In this document: in pieces, positions 37,264 to 49,148 of the stretch | How positions within the stretch are numbered: the first letter of the stretch is position 1 | How the letters are laid out: the number at the start of each line of letters is the position of its first letter | Source of the DNA: Prochlorococcus sp. AG-409-O23 | GTDB lineage: Bacteria > Cyanobacteriota > Cyanobacteriia > PCC-6307 > Cyanobiaceae | DNA length: 64,000 nucleotides | Reading direction: 5' to 3' | Assembly: GCA_003215355.1 (NCBI GenBank) | Contig: QCKL01000003.1 | Coordinates: forward strand, 45,744 to 109,743 | Translations under genes and position numbers: made by a program | Notes under the pieces: model-generated | What the model was told of the DNA's origin: nothing | Database searches by the model: none | What the model saw: only the letters and a program-made list of their open reading frames with translations

Positions 37264-38299
37264 CTTCATACGGTTGGCATTGCTCCTCAAGTGCATCATC
37301 ATTAAGCCAATCTTGAGGTTTTGTAAATAGTTCAGTTAATAGAGCTTCTCTAGATTCAGTAGATGCCTTGAAGCCATATTCCCATCGAGCTAATGGAGGT
37401 AATGACATGAGTATCGATTCGGTTCGACCATTGGTTTGAAGCCCAAAGATAGTTCCTCTATCCCATACGAGATTGAATTCGACATATCTGCCGCGACGAT
37501 AAAGCTGGAATTGCCTTTCTCTTTCGCCGTATTGTAGGTCTTTTCTCTTTTGAATAATAGGAACATATGCAGGTAAAAATGCTTGGCCGCATGACTTTGC
37601 TAAAGCAAAAAGTTCTTCCCAAGTCTTTGGACATAGTCCAATTTCCTTGGAAATATTGGCAGCATTTCCTTGTTGATCTTGACCTTTATAAAGAACACCT
37701 GATCCATCTTGATAGTCATAAAAGATTCCTCCAATTCCTCTAGTCTCATTCCTATGTTTGAGGTAGAAGTATTCGTCACACCAAGGCTTGAAAACTTTGT
37801 GTAATTCAGGACTAACTTGATCACAAGCTTCTTTGTGGGTTCGATGAAAGTGACGAGCATCTTCTAAATATGGATAAAAAGGAGTGAGATCTGCTCCTCC
37901 TCCAAACCACCAAACTGGCCCGGCCTCGAAGTAGCGGTAATTGAGATGAACGGTAGGTAGATAAGGATTGCGAGGGTGCAGAACCATTGAAGTACCAGTT
38001 GCGAACCAAGGATGGCCTTTCGCTTCTGGTCGTTGATTCAAAATTGAGGGAGGCAATTGTTCTCCTTGAACTTCTGAGAAATTCACTCCTGCTTGCTCAA
38101 AGATGCGCCCTTCGCTCATAACTCGAGACCTCCCACCACCGCCTTCTGGACGTTTCCAAGTCTCTTCTTTAAAAAGTCCTTCCTCGTCGAGGTTTTCTAG
38201 TCCAGAACAGATTTCATCTTGCAGTGCAAGAACTAGCTTTCGTGCACGTTCTCTAGAGTCTGAGGGCGGCAAGGAAATTGTGCTGGCTGGACTTTGCAT
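37253..38299 (-). CDS. hemF: Oxygen-dependent coproporphyrinogen III oxidase
   Basis: [59 protein letters not shown]. Confidence 0.96.
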   Translation of the reverse strand: MQSPASTISLPPSDSRERARKLVLALQDEICSGLENLDEEGLFKEETWKRPEGGGGRSRVMSEGRIFEQAGVNFSEVQGEQLPPSILNQRPEAKGHPWFATGTSMVLHPRNPYLPTVHLNYRYFEAGPVWWFGGGADLTPFYPYLEDARHFHRTHKEACDQVSPELHKVFKPWCDEYFYLKHRNETRGIGGIFYDYQDGSGVLYKGQDQQGNAANISKEIGLCPKTWEELFALAKSCGQAFLPAYVPIIQKRKDLQYGERERQFQLYRRGRYVEFNLVWDRGTIFGLQTNGRTESILMSLPPLARWEYGFKASTESREALLTELFTKPQDWLNDDALEEQCQPYEAIG

Positions 38300-38483
38300 T
38301 TGCTCTCGTTTTGTATTGCTCCCTTTGGGAGTCCCTTTTAGACTACGAAAAAAAGGAACTCAATATTTAAATAAACGTAAGAACTAATATTTACCTTTTC
38401 ACTTCAAGGGCAGAATTTTTTGCCATCTTGAGGCTAATTAATATGAATCGAGGCCTAATATTCAGGGTATCTGAGAGGAAGGC

Positions 38484-39551
38484 ATGACTACTGCCGAGGA
38501 GGCAAGGATAATTCTTGAAAGAGTAAAAGATTCTGGGAGTGGGCGATCACTAGATGAACTGGGTTGGATTGAGCAAATTCGAGTTGATCCCCCTAAAGCT
38601 ATTTTGCGCCTAAAAATCCCAGATTTTGCCAAGGGGCAGATACAGCGTCTGGCCCAAGAAACTAGAAATTTGCTTCAAGGTCTTCACGACATTGATGAAG
38701 TGCAGATTGAACTTGGTAATTCTCCAAGCCAGGGAGGCATTGGGCAGGCAGGGCATGGAGAACCTTCTCCTCTTCAATCAATTCCTGATGTGAAGCAGGT
38801 AATTGCCGTCAGTAGTGGGAAAGGTGGGGTTGGTAAAAGTACTGTTGCTGTCAACTTGGCCTGTGCACTCGCTAAGCAGGGTTTAAAGGTTGGACTTCTG
38901 GATGCAGATATATATGGTCCTAATACTCCAATAATGCTTGGTGTGGCTGATAAGACACCAGAGGTTACTGGTAGTGGTGCCGATCAACAGATCATTCCTA
39001 TAGAAACTTTTGGAGTTGGAATGGTCTCTATGGGATTGTTGATTGACGAGCACCAACCAGTGATTTGGCGAGGCCCAATGCTTAATGGAATCATTAGGCA
39101 GTTCCTGTATCAGGCCCGATGGGGGCATCGTGATGTGTTAGTCGTCGACTTGCCTCCAGGCACTGGCGATGCTCAACTTTCACTTGCTCAGGCAGTTCCT
39201 ATGGCTGGAGTGGTGATAGTTACCACTCCTCAAAGAGTCTCTTTGCAAGATGCGCGAAGAGGATTGGCAATGTTTAAACAGATGGGAGTAAGGGTCTTAG
39301 GTGTCGTAGAAAATATGACTGCTTTTGTGCCTCCTGATCAACCAGAACAAAGTTATGCATTGTTTGGTTCTGGTGGTGGGAAGCAACTTGCTCTGGAGAG
39401 TGAAGTTCCGCTTTTGGCGCAGATTCCATTAGAGATGCCTTCTTTAGATGGTAAAGATGAAGGCCGTCCAATAGTTAATAGTAGGCCTAATTCTATAAGT
39501 GCTGAGGTATTTCGGGAGCTTGCAGTAAGTGTGCTTGAGAGTGTGTCTTAG
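38484..39551 (+). CDS. mrp: Mrp/NBP35 family Fe-S carrier P-loop ATPase
   Basis: GKGGVGKSTVAVNLA, LLDADIYGPN, DVLVVDLPPGTGDAQLSL. Confidence 0.92.
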   Translation: MTTAEEARIILERVKDSGSGRSLDELGWIEQIRVDPPKAILRLKIPDFAKGQIQRLAQETRNLLQGLHDIDEVQIELGNSPSQGGIGQAGHGEPSPLQSIPDVKQVIAVSSGKGGVGKSTVAVNLACALAKQGLKVGLLDADIYGPNTPIMLGVADKTPEVTGSGADQQIIPIETFGVGMVSMGLLIDEHQPVIWRGPMLNGIIRQFLYQARWGHRDVLVVDLPPGTGDAQLSLAQAVPMAGVVIVTTPQRVSLQDARRGLAMFKQMGVRVLGVVENMTAFVPPDQPEQSYALFGSGGGKQLALESEVPLLAQIPLEMPSLDGKDEGRPIVNSRPNSISAEVFRELAVSVLESVS

Positions 39552-39562
39552 ACATCCTAAAA

Positions 39563-40840
39563 ATGCTTTCAAATTCTGGCCTTAGGAGTCATAGAAAGCT
39601 TGCGCGTAGAAAGGGTCGCTTAAAAAAGAGCTTGATCAATATGGATTGGATCCTTTGGGGAGTTCCATTCCTGCTAGTAGTACTTGCGGGTCTTTTGATT
39701 GCAAGCACTCAGCGAATGGCCAATTACGCTGACTGGTATAACCATTGGATAACTGCGGCATTAGGTATTGTTCTTGCTATAGGAATAGCGCAATTACCAT
39801 TAGAAAGAATTCGATCAATCTTGATACCTATTTATGGCCTCACAGTTTTGAGTTTGGTAGCAGTAAGACTTGTAGGGACATCGGCTTTAGGAGCTCAGCG
39901 CTGGTTAAGTATTGGGGGCCTGAATGTCCAGCCTTCTGAATTCGCAAAATTGACCGCAATCCTAGTCCTGGCCGCAGTACTTGACCGTCATAAGATTGAA
40001 CACCCTATGGATTTATTGAAGCCTTTGGGAGTAATTGTTGTGCCTTGGATATTAGTTTTTGTTCAGCCTGATCTTGGGACTTCGTTGGTTTTCGGCGCTT
40101 TGCTTTTGACGATGCTTTATTGGGCTGGAATGCCTTTGGAGTGGGTTCTCTTGGCGTTGTCAGTTTTAGTCACTGCAGTCTTAACAGGTATTGCACCATG
40201 GACTTTGATGATATGGATACCTTTCGTTGGGTTTTTGGCGTATCGCTCTTTACCTCATCGACGTTTCTCCACAACCGTTGCAATAGCCTTTCAGGCTCTA
40301 ACTGCATGGGCAACTCCTTTAATGTGGGCTCATGGTTTGAAGGAATATCAGAGAGAAAGATTGGTGTTGTTCCTTGATCCGTCGAAGGATCCTTTAGGGG
40401 GTGGTTATCACTTGCTCCAAAGCAAAGTAGGTATTGGTTCAGGGGGAATATTTGGGACGGGGTTGTTGAATGGTCAGCTAACCAAATTACGATTTATTCC
40501 TGAGCAACATACTGATTTTATTTTCAGTGCATTAGGAGAAGAAATGGGGTTTGTGGGGACCATGATTGTTATCTTTGGATTTCTACTATTAATGCTTCGA
40601 CTGTTACAAGTAGCGCGTCAAGCAAGAACTGATTTTGAATCCCTCCTGGTTATAGGTGTGGGAACTATGTTGATGTTTCAGGTTGTAGTGAACATATTTA
40701 TGACTATTGGCCTTGGTCCAGTCACAGGTATTCCACTTCCTTTTATGAGTTATGGACGCTCAGCATTATTAGTTAACTTTATTTCGTTAGGTTGCTGTCT
40801 GTCAGTTGCTAGACGCGGGCATTCTTTTAGTAAAACCTGA
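39563..40840 (+). CDS. rodA: Rod shape-determining protein RodA (SEDS family)
   Basis: WLSIGGLNVQPSEFAKL, LVFVQPDLGTSLVF, FIPEQHTDFIFSALGEEMGF, GIPLPFMSYGRSALLV. Confidence 0.92.
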   Translation: MLSNSGLRSHRKLARRKGRLKKSLINMDWILWGVPFLLVVLAGLLIASTQRMANYADWYNHWITAALGIVLAIGIAQLPLERIRSILIPIYGLTVLSLVAVRLVGTSALGAQRWLSIGGLNVQPSEFAKLTAILVLAAVLDRHKIEHPMDLLKPLGVIVVPWILVFVQPDLGTSLVFGALLLTMLYWAGMPLEWVLLALSVLVTAVLTGIAPWTLMIWIPFVGFLAYRSLPHRRFSTTVAIAFQALTAWATPLMWAHGLKEYQRERLVLFLDPSKDPLGGGYHLLQSKVGIGSGGIFGTGLLNGQLTKLRFIPEQHTDFIFSALGEEMGFVGTMIVIFGFLLLMLRLLQVARQARTDFESLLVIGVGTMLMFQVVVNIFMTIGLGPVTGIPLPFMSYGRSALLVNFISLGCCLSVARRGHSFSKT

Positions 40841-42216
40841 TGAGCTTAATACCCTTATCTGCTATTCAGCAGCGAATGGCTGATGGAGTACCTACTGGAA
40901 GGGTTGATGAAGCGACTATTAGACGTCTTTGGTGGGCTGCGCTTGACACCTTGCAAGAAGATATTTTGTCGCCAATGAATTTAAGTACTGGCTTATGGCT
41001 ATCTGCTCCATTACCTGCTCTTTATGAACACAGGCTTTTGGAAAGACTTCAGGGATGGGTTTGGGCACCAGATGAACTTGAGAGCTTGGGTACTCCTACA
41101 GCAGGATTACTTCCTCCTAGTCGAGTCAGGTCTTTGCAAGAACAGAATTCTTTCCGAAAAGTCAGTTATAGCCGAATGCCTTTAAGGAAATGTGATGGGC
41201 ATGATCCACTATTGATAATGCTGACTCCGGAGGTACAGGTAGCCCTTGCTTTACAAGGCCCTGAAGGGAAAAGGAATCTTTTGATGCGGAGTGATCCCGA
41301 AACTCTTAGAGACATTTTGAAAATGTTAAATAGGAGGCTGGATGACGAAGATCCCTTGCAGGCAAAGGAACTTCGTCAGGCACTGGCAGATTTAGGGCAA
41401 TTGCACAGCAATGTTGGACTTCAACAGGTTTTTTGGCCACTGCTCTCTGAAAGACTTGCAGGGATGGCACCTAGCTTGACTCTTCAGACGCTGCCTGAAA
41501 GCTCTTCTCCTGGGAAACAATCTAAGAAGGAGCCCAATGGTGAATTAACGCTTTTAGAGGCACTGACTCACGAGGTGCGTACCCCTTTAGCCACTATTAG
41601 AACCTTAATACGGTCACTTTTACGTCGTAAGGATCTTCCTGAGTTGGTCCTGAGCCGATTAAAACTTATTGATTCTGAATGTACTGAGCAGATTGATCGA
41701 TTTGGACTGATTTTTAACGCTGCAGAACTTCAAAGGCAACAACCTGAAAAGTCAAGGCTTGCAAGTACAGATTTGGGCAGGATGCTTGAGATGTTGCGCC
41801 CAAGCTGGAGTGAACAGCTTCACCGTCGAGGAGTCAATCTTCATTTAGACATAGCCCCTGATTTACCCCAGGTGCTTAGTGATCCAGAGCGCTTAGAACT
41901 CATGTTGGGGGGCCTGATTGATCGCAAAACTCGAGGACTTAAATCAGGTGGAAGCCTTTTGATGAAACTTCGACCTGCAGGACAGCGATTAAAACTTCAA
42001 ATTCTTAGTAAGGCTCCCAATGCTCAAGATCAGGTTGACTTAACCGAGCTGAATTCCGATTTGGGACCTGTGCTTAGTTGGAACCCAAGCACAGGAAGCC
42101 TGCAGTTGAGTCAAGCTGCAACGCAACGTTTGCTGGCAAGTTTGGGAGGGCGATTGACCCATCGTAGAGACAGAGGCTTAACGGTCTTTTTCCCAATTTC
42201 TGATGCCCAAAACTGA
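40840..42216 (+). CDS. Sensor histidine kinase-like protein with degenerate ATPase domain
   Basis: H-box ALTHEVRTPLATIRTL; weak N/G boxes. Confidence 0.7.
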   Translation: MSLIPLSAIQQRMADGVPTGRVDEATIRRLWWAALDTLQEDILSPMNLSTGLWLSAPLPALYEHRLLERLQGWVWAPDELESLGTPTAGLLPPSRVRSLQEQNSFRKVSYSRMPLRKCDGHDPLLIMLTPEVQVALALQGPEGKRNLLMRSDPETLRDILKMLNRRLDDEDPLQAKELRQALADLGQLHSNVGLQQVFWPLLSERLAGMAPSLTLQTLPESSSPGKQSKKEPNGELTLLEALTHEVRTPLATIRTLIRSLLRRKDLPELVLSRLKLIDSECTEQIDRFGLIFNAAELQRQQPEKSRLASTDLGRMLEMLRPSWSEQLHRRGVNLHLDIAPDLPQVLSDPERLELMLGGLIDRKTRGLKSGGSLLMKLRPAGQRLKLQILSKAPNAQDQVDLTELNSDLGPVLSWNPSTGSLQLSQAATQRLLASLGGRLTHRRDRGLTVFFPISDAQN

Positions 42217-42333
42217 CTTTTTTTTACGTCATAATGTTGACGGGTGTGAAGGTTGGTACCCATTAAGGACATAAGGCACAAAAGCCAGTGCTACTTTTCA
42301 CATGTAAAGGCATGCCGATTTTTGAGTAAAGCC

Positions 42334-42756
42334 ATGACAGAAGCGCTGAAAGGCAATCTCCCACAAAGCATCGGCAGCACCGGTGGTCTTTTAAATTCTG
42401 CTGAAACCGAGGAAAAGTACGCAATCACTTGGTCCAGCTCAAAGGCTCAAGCCTTTGAACTACCAACTGGTGGTGCAGCGGTAATGAATGAGGGAGACAA
42501 CCTCATGTATTTCGCTCGTAAGGAGCAATGTCTCGCCCTTGGGACTCAACTAAGGACTTTTAAACCAAGGATCGAGGATTACAAGATCTATCGCATCTTC
42601 CCAGGTGGAGACACAGAGTTCTTGCATCCAAAAGATGGTGTTTTCCCAGAGAAAGTGAATGAAGGTCGTCCAATTGTGAATCACAACCCACGACGTATTG
42701 GTGAAAACCCAAATCCAGCAAGCGTTAAGTTCAGCGGTAAGACCACTTTCGAGTGA
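42334..42756 (+). CDS. psaD: Photosystem I reaction center subunit II
   Basis: [42 protein letters not shown]. Confidence 0.97.
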   Translation: MTEALKGNLPQSIGSTGGLLNSAETEEKYAITWSSSKAQAFELPTGGAAVMNEGDNLMYFARKEQCLALGTQLRTFKPRIEDYKIYRIFPGGDTEFLHPKDGVFPEKVNEGRPIVNHNPRRIGENPNPASVKFSGKTTFE

Positions 42757-42818
42757 TCATTTTTTTCACAACTGGTTGAGACCTTTAACTTCACGATACG
42801 AGCTGCGATGATTTACTC

Positions 42819-44345
42819 ATGCACAGCTCTTATCGTGCCTCATTTTTAGATGCAGCTGCCAATGGCGCCAATTTCATACCTCTGACACGTAGTTGGCCGG
42901 CGGATTTAGAGACCCCTCTTACTACTTGGTTGAAGGTTGGTCACGGCCAATCCTCAGGGGTATTGCTTGAGTCAGTTGAAGGTGGAGAGACTCTAGGGAG
43001 ATGGAGCATTGTTGCTTCTTCGCCGCTATGGACAGCGACGGCTCGCGGAGATCGATTAATTAGGCAATGGAGGGATGGTCCATGTGAGGAGTTAACTGGT
43101 AACCCTTTCGAAGGACTCAGACGTTGGTTATCTCCTTATCGCTCAGTCAATCTTTCGGGGCTTCCTCCTCTGGGTCAACTGTATGGAATGTGGGGTTATG
43201 AATTGATTCAATGGATCGAACCCAAAGTGACTGCTTACCCGCGGGAAGAAAAGGATCTGCCTGATGGTGTATGGATGTTCATGGATAGCATCCTCATTTT
43301 TGACCAAGTCAAGCGCTTGATTACAGCAGTCGCTTACGGTGATTTAACTACTGAAGAGTCCCCAGAGGTTGCATTCGATAGTGCTTTGGATCGGATCGAG
43401 AGGCTTGAAAAGCGTATGGCTGAGCCTCTCGCCCCGATCAATCCATTAAGTTGGCAATCAGAGCAAATAAAAACTCCTAGAACTAAGAGCAACTTCAGCA
43501 AGTCTGATTTTGAGGATGCTGTAAGAACTGCTAAAGAACACATCGCCAGTGGTGATGTTTTTCAGCTTGTATTAAGTCAAAGACTGGAAACAAGGGTTTT
43601 TCAACAGCCTTTTGAGTTGTATAGGAGTCTGCGGATGGTCAATCCTTCCCCTTATATGGCTTTCTTTGACTTTGGAGATTGGCAATTAATTGGCTCAAGC
43701 CCTGAGGTCATGGTTAAGGCTGAGCCATGCTCCAATAATGAAGGGATTCGAGCGAGTCTTCGTCCAATTGCGGGCACACGTCCAAGGGGGCGAAATGTAG
43801 AGGAGGATCTGAAATTACAAGCTGATTTGCTTGCTGATCCAAAGGAACGAGCTGAACACGTCATGCTGGTTGATTTAGGCCGTAATGACTTAGGTCGTGT
43901 ATGTAAATCAGGCACTGTTGAAGTTAAAGAACTAATGGTCATTGAGAAGTATTCACATGTGATGCACATAGTGAGTGAAGTTGAAGGCATCCTTTCAGCT
44001 GATATGGATGTTTGGGATTTGTTAATGGCTTCTTTCCCTGCAGGAACAGTAAGTGGGGCTCCCAAGATCAGGGCAATGCAACTGATTAATGAGTTGGAAA
44101 CTCAAGCAAGAGGTCCTTATTCCGGGGTGTATGGATCTATGGATTTGAGTGGCGCCCTTAATACAGCAATTACTATTCGCACAATGCTTGTCCGCCCTCA
44201 TCCTCGAGGAGGCTGGCTTGTACAAGTTCAGGCAGGAGCAGGAGTGGTTGCAGATTCGGTTCCCAGAATGGAATACCAAGAGACACTAAATAAGGCAAGG
44301 GGGATGCTTACGGCTCTTGCTTGTCTGAAAACGCCAAAGCCATGA
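42819..44345 (+). CDS. trpE: Anthranilate synthase component I
   Basis: SGDVFQLVLSQRLE, SSPEVMVK, RPIAGTRPRG, LVDLGRNDLGRVC, FPAGTVSGAPK. Confidence 0.93.
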   Translation: MHSSYRASFLDAAANGANFIPLTRSWPADLETPLTTWLKVGHGQSSGVLLESVEGGETLGRWSIVASSPLWTATARGDRLIRQWRDGPCEELTGNPFEGLRRWLSPYRSVNLSGLPPLGQLYGMWGYELIQWIEPKVTAYPREEKDLPDGVWMFMDSILIFDQVKRLITAVAYGDLTTEESPEVAFDSALDRIERLEKRMAEPLAPINPLSWQSEQIKTPRTKSNFSKSDFEDAVRTAKEHIASGDVFQLVLSQRLETRVFQQPFELYRSLRMVNPSPYMAFFDFGDWQLIGSSPEVMVKAEPCSNNEGIRASLRPIAGTRPRGRNVEEDLKLQADLLADPKERAEHVMLVDLGRNDLGRVCKSGTVEVKELMVIEKYSHVMHIVSEVEGILSADMDVWDLLMASFPAGTVSGAPKIRAMQLINELETQARGPYSGVYGSMDLSGALNTAITIRTMLVRPHPRGGWLVQVQAGAGVVADSVPRMEYQETLNKARGMLTALACLKTPKP

Positions 44346-45484
44346 AACAAAGGTTGTTGCTGAAAGGGTTTGAGGTTGAGTTATTTACTGGTCGTGTGAC
44401 CGGTGAACATGTTGGTGTTGCGTCAGCCGTGACTAAAGATCTTCCGGAATTTGTAAAAGAACCCGATCATCGCAATCTTGAGTACATCACTGAGCCAGAA
44501 CCTCATTACGGACTATTGAAAGAGTCCCTTTTGATTCCAAGGCGAAGTCTCCGTAAATGGTTGATGCCCAGAGGGCTTACTCTTTTACCTTGCAGCACCC
44601 TTAGTCTTGGAAATAGCAAGCAGTTTGAACGTTCTGATCCCTTAAATCCTTATCACGACTTAATTGAGGCCACCTATGGGACCAGGGTGGTTACAACAAG
44701 TATTCATATCAACTTAGGCATTGAAGACTTATCTTTACTTTTCTCAGCTCTTCGCCTTGTTCGTTGTGAAGCTGCTTTATTTCTTGCTCTTAGTGCAAGC
44801 TCTCCATTCTTGGATGGTCAATCTACGGGTGCCCACTCCCAGCGATGGCTGCAGTTTCCTCTGACCCCCGAGAAGGTCCCAATTTTCTTGAATCATGCGC
44901 ACTATGTGAGTTGGGTCGAAGAGCAATTATCTAGTGGGACTATGCGCAATGAACGTCATCTTTGGACAGCTGTGAGGCCTAACGGTCCATCGCGTCCATA
45001 TGAAGTAAATCGCCTTGAGTTGCGTATTTGTGATCTAGTGACTAATTGCGATTTGCTTTTAGCCATTACTGCTCTGCTTGAGCTGAGAGTTTTGAGCCTT
45101 TTCAATAATCCAAGCAAGCTTGACCCTTTGAAAATAAGCGCCCTAAATCCGATAGAGCTTGAAGGACTTAGTGATAGAAATGATCGAGATGCAGCTAGAT
45201 CTAGTCTTGATTCCACCCTTCATCATTGGATAGATGGCCGATCAATTCGATGTCGTGATTGGATTAGTCAATTGCTTGAAGAGGTAAACCCGTTAGCAAT
45301 TGAGATGGGCATCTCTGAAAAGCTTTCTCCTATTAATACGATTTTAGATAAAGGGAATCAGGCAATGAAGTGGCTTCAGGAATATTCAGAAGGGAGCTCC
45401 GTGCAGGCTGTTCTTCAGAAAAGTATTGCTGAGATGGACGCAGAGGAAAATCTTCCTAGTAAGGCGGAGGCCATTTTGGGATGA
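44342..45484 (+). CDS. gshA: Glutamate-cysteine ligase, cyanobacterial type
   Basis: [25 protein letters not shown]-like segment, [14 protein letters not shown] overlap with trpE. Confidence 0.85.
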   Translation: MKQRLLLKGFEVELFTGRVTGEHVGVASAVTKDLPEFVKEPDHRNLEYITEPEPHYGLLKESLLIPRRSLRKWLMPRGLTLLPCSTLSLGNSKQFERSDPLNPYHDLIEATYGTRVVTTSIHINLGIEDLSLLFSALRLVRCEAALFLALSASSPFLDGQSTGAHSQRWLQFPLTPEKVPIFLNHAHYVSWVEEQLSSGTMRNERHLWTAVRPNGPSRPYEVNRLELRICDLVTNCDLLLAITALLELRVLSLFNNPSKLDPLKISALNPIELEGLSDRNDRDAARSSLDSTLHHWIDGRSIRCRDWISQLLEEVNPLAIEMGISEKLSPINTILDKGNQAMKWLQEYSEGSSVQAVLQKSIAEMDAEENLPSKAEAILG

Positions 45485-48400
45485 TCATGGCCAACAAGAA
45501 CTCTTCAAGCTCGCCAATGCAGCAACCCTCATCTCAAGTGTCTGATCAAATAAAACTCAGAGGATCAGAGCATGATGCAGGGAGGCTCCTAAAACATCGA
45601 TTGGAGTTGGTTGAAGATCTTTGGGAAACAGTGCTTCGAAGTGAGTGCCCTCCGGAGCAGACAGAGCGCTTGCTCCGGTTAAAGAAATTAAGCGACCCAA
45701 TTGCTATCGAAAGTAGCGATCAAAATTCTACAAGTATTGGCATAGTCCTTCTAATTAGAGAAATGGATCTTGCTGAGGCTATTTCAGCCGCACGTGCATT
45801 CTCTCTTTACTTTCAATTGGTGAATATTCTTGAGCAGCGAATTGAAGAAGATAGTTATCTCGAAAGTATGAGTCTTGGTAAGGACAATAGTGCTTCTGAT
45901 GAATCTTTAGATCCTTTCGCTCCTCCATTAGCTAGTCAGACAGCGCCAGCAACTTTTCGAGAGTTGTTTGAACGTTTGCGCTCTTTAAACGTTCCACCTG
46001 CTCAATTGGAGTGTTTGTTGCAGGAGATGGATATTCGACTGGTATTTACAGCTCATCCAACTGAGATTGTTCGACATACTGTTAGACATAAACAGCGAAG
46101 GGTCGCAAGTCTTTTACAGCAACTTCAATCTGATTCCCCAGGGACAGATCCAGAGAAAGAGATCCTTCGACTGCAACTAGAGGAGGAGATTCGACTTTGG
46201 TGGAGAACTGATGAGCTTCATCAGTTCAAACCAACAGTTTTAGATGAAGTTGACTATGCCTTGCATTATTTTCAACAAGTTTTGTTTGACGCAATGCCGC
46301 AGTTGCGTAGACGAATTGCTTCTGCATTGTTAGGTAGTTATCCAGATGTACAAGTTCCTCAAGAAGCTTTTTGTACTTTTGGATCTTGGGTTGGATCCGA
46401 TAGAGACGGTAACCCCTCGGTCACTCCGGAAATAACTTGGCGCACTGCTTGTTATCAACGTCAGTTGATGTTGGAGCGTTATTTCAGTGCAGTTCAACAT
46501 TTAAGAGATCAATTAAGCATCTCTATGCAATGGAGTCAGGTTAGCGCTCCTCTATTGGAGTCTCTGGAGATGGATAGGCTTCGCTTCCCAGAGGTTTACG
46601 AGGAAAGAGCAGCTCGCTATAGGTTAGAACCTTATCGATTGAAGTTGAGTTATACCCTTGAACGCTTACGACTAACTCAATTAAGAAATCAACAACTTGC
46701 CGAAGCAGGATGGAAAACATCTCCTGAAGGCATTAACCCAAAAGATATAGCTAATAACCCTGCCGAAGCTCTGCATTACCGTTCAGTGTCTGAATTCCGT
46801 GGCGATTTAGAACTGATTCGGAACAGTTTGGTTAGTACAGATCTTAGTTGTGAACCACTGGACACCCTATTGACGCAGGTGCACATTTTTGGTTTTTCGC
46901 TAGCCAGTTTGGATATTCGACAGGAGAGCACTCGTCATAGTGATGCACTTGATGAATTGACTCGACACCTCCACCTCCCTAAGGCCTATGGGGAGATGAA
47001 AGAGCATGAAAAGGTGATTTGGTTGATGGAGGAGTTAAAGACTCGGAGGCCACTTATTCCTACTGCTGTTGATTGGAGCAAAAGTACTGAAGAAACAGTG
47101 TCTGTATTTCGGATGCTTCATAGGTTGCAGGAGGAATTTGGGAGTCGTATTTGTGGCACATACGTCATATCAATGAGTCATACCGTATCTGATCTTCTTG
47201 AGGTGCTTCTGTTGGCGAAAGAGGTAGGCCTTGTTGACCCATCTGTTTGTAGATCAGATCTTTTAGTTGTGCCTTTGTTTGAGACAGTTGAAGATCTCCA
47301 GAGGGCTCCTGCAGTAATGGAGGAGCTTTTCCAGGCAAGTATCTATCGAGATTTACTTCCACGTGTAGGTGAACAAGGGCAGCCATTGCAGGAGTTGATG
47401 CTTGGGTACTCAGACAGCAATAAGGATTCTGGTTTCCTTTCAAGTAATTGGGAAATTCATCAGGCGCAGATTGCACTTCAAAACCTTGCGAGTAGTCAGG
47501 GCGTTGCACTTCGTTTGTTCCATGGAAGAGGAGGGTCTGTTGGTCGGGGAGGTGGACCTGCTTATCAGGCAATCCTTGCTCAACCGAGCGGGACTCTTCA
47601 AGGGCGAATAAAGATAACTGAGCAAGGTGAAGTATTGGCTTCGAAGTACAGCCTTCCTGAATTGGCTTTATACAACCTAGAAACAGTAACTACAGCCGTT
47701 CTTCAAAACAGTTTGGTGACGAATCAGTTGGATGCAACTCCAACATGGAATCAACTAATGAGCAGACTCGCTGCAAAATCTCGTGAACATTACCGCGCAC
47801 TTGTTCATGACAATCCAGAGTTAGTGGCCTTCTTTCAGGAAGTGACCCCTATTGAGGAAATAAGTAAGTTGCAAATTTCTAGCCGCCCTGCAAGGAGAAA
47901 AACGGGAGCTAAAGATCTCTCAAGTTTAAGAGCTATCCCTTGGGTCTTTGGCTGGACACAGAGTCGCTTCCTTTTGCCTAGTTGGTTTGGGGTTGGTACA
48001 GCTTTGGCTGCCGAAGTGGCTGCAGATGCTGATCAGCTCGATTTACTTCGTCGGCTTCATCAGCGATGGCCATTTTTCCGAATGTTGATTTCTAAGGTGG
48101 AGATGACTCTTTCTAAGGTTGATCTTGAATTGGCTCATCACTACATGACCACACTTGGTAGTGTGGAGAATCGAGATGCTTTTAATTGCATATTTGAAAC
48201 CATTGCGACTGAGTACAGCCTTACAAGGCGATTGGTACTTGATATAACTGGGAATACAAGATTGCTTGATGCTGATCCTGCATTGCAATTGTCAGTAGAT
48301 ATTCGCAATAGGACCATTGTGCCGTTGGGTTTCTTGCAGGTTGCGTTGCTTCGCAGATTGCGTGACCAGAACAGACAACCACCAATGAGTGAGACGCCAC

Positions 48401-48504
48401 GAAGTGATGGTGAGAGTAGTCGAACCTATAGCAGGAGTGAATTATTGCGAGGTGCTTTGTTGACTATTAACGGAATTGCTGCAGGTATGCGTAATACGGG
48501 TTGA
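45481..48504 (+). CDS. ppc: Phosphoenolpyruvate carboxylase
   Basis: [57 protein letters not shown]. Confidence 0.98.
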   Translation: MIMANKNSSSSPMQQPSSQVSDQIKLRGSEHDAGRLLKHRLELVEDLWETVLRSECPPEQTERLLRLKKLSDPIAIESSDQNSTSIGIVLLIREMDLAEAISAARAFSLYFQLVNILEQRIEEDSYLESMSLGKDNSASDESLDPFAPPLASQTAPATFRELFERLRSLNVPPAQLECLLQEMDIRLVFTAHPTEIVRHTVRHKQRRVASLLQQLQSDSPGTDPEKEILRLQLEEEIRLWWRTDELHQFKPTVLDEVDYALHYFQQVLFDAMPQLRRRIASALLGSYPDVQVPQEAFCTFGSWVGSDRDGNPSVTPEITWRTACYQRQLMLERYFSAVQHLRDQLSISMQWSQVSAPLLESLEMDRLRFPEVYEERAARYRLEPYRLKLSYTLERLRLTQLRNQQLAEAGWKTSPEGINPKDIANNPAEALHYRSVSEFRGDLELIRNSLVSTDLSCEPLDTLLTQVHIFGFSLASLDIRQESTRHSDALDELTRHLHLPKAYGEMKEHEKVIWLMEELKTRRPLIPTAVDWSKSTEETVSVFRMLHRLQEEFGSRICGTYVISMSHTVSDLLEVLLLAKEVGLVDPSVCRSDLLVVPLFETVEDLQRAPAVMEELFQASIYRDLLPRVGEQGQPLQELMLGYSDSNKDSGFLSSNWEIHQAQIALQNLASSQGVALRLFHGRGGSVGRGGGPAYQAILAQPSGTLQGRIKITEQGEVLASKYSLPELALYNLETVTTAVLQNSLVTNQLDATPTWNQLMSRLAAKSREHYRALVHDNPELVAFFQEVTPIEEISKLQISSRPARRKTGAKDLSSLRAIPWVFGWTQSRFLLPSWFGVGTALAAEVAADADQLDLLRRLHQRWPFFRMLISKVEMTLSKVDLELAHHYMTTLGSVENRDAFNCIFETIATEYSLTRRLVLDITGNTRLLDADPALQLSVDIRNRTIVPLGFLQVALLRRLRDQNRQPPMSETPRSDGESSRTYSRSELLRGALLTINGIAAGMRNTG

Positions 48505-48507
48505 ACT

Positions 48508-48963
48508 TTGTTCCCTTTTCGACCTAATTCTTCACCGCCCCGCTTGCCAAGTGGCTTCATCTTGGAAAGTTACCGCGCGCCTTCTCCGCGAGAATTGAAT
48601 CGTCTACTTTCTAATTGCAATGAAAAAACGCATCCACCTCGGAGATTAGCCATGGCTTTGGAAAAAAGTCTTTGCCATGTGAGCATCTTTGAGGAATCGA
48701 GTGGAAAACTTTCTGGTTTTGTACGCGCTACTAGTGATTGTGGGTTGAATGCCAACCTATGGAATCTTGTTGCTGAACCAGGAGATAAGCAAGCGGAGCT
48801 TCTTGCCGTTTTGGTACATCGTGTACTTCGTGTGTTGCGTCAAGATATGCCTGGCTGCAGTGTTTCGGTCTCTGCTCCATCGATAGCTTTTCAAGCATTG
48901 AAAGCACAAGGCTTTTTGATTGACCCTTCAGGCATTCGTGCAATGGGTTTTAGGCTTCGTTAA
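48508..48963 (+). CDS. GNAT-like acetyltransferase family protein
   Basis: LSGFVRATSDCGLNANLWNLVAEPG; TTG start. Confidence 0.6.
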   Translation: MFPFRPNSSPPRLPSGFILESYRAPSPRELNRLLSNCNEKTHPPRRLAMALEKSLCHVSIFEESSGKLSGFVRATSDCGLNANLWNLVAEPGDKQAELLAVLVHRVLRVLRQDMPGCSVSVSAPSIAFQALKAQGFLIDPSGIRAMGFRLR

Positions 48964-48989
48964 CCTGTTTAATTTTCAAATAAGAATAA

Positions 48990-49063
48990 CGAGCATGGAG
49001 GGACTCGAACCCCCGACCCTCAGAACCGGAATCTGATGCTCTATCCAACTGAGCTACATGCCC
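48990..49063 (-). tRNA. tRNA-Arg(CCG)
   Basis: Reverse complement GGGCATGTAGCTCAGTTGGATAGAGCATCAGATTCCGGTTCTGAGGGTCGGGGGTTCGAGTCCCTCCATGCTC; anticodon CCG. Confidence 0.95.
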
Positions 49064-49148
49064 AAATATTGGCTTTATGCCGCTATATGAGAGCTGCCCT
49101 CATGCAGTCTCATTAGAGTTAGCTTAGCCAAAGGTTGCATAAGGAAAG

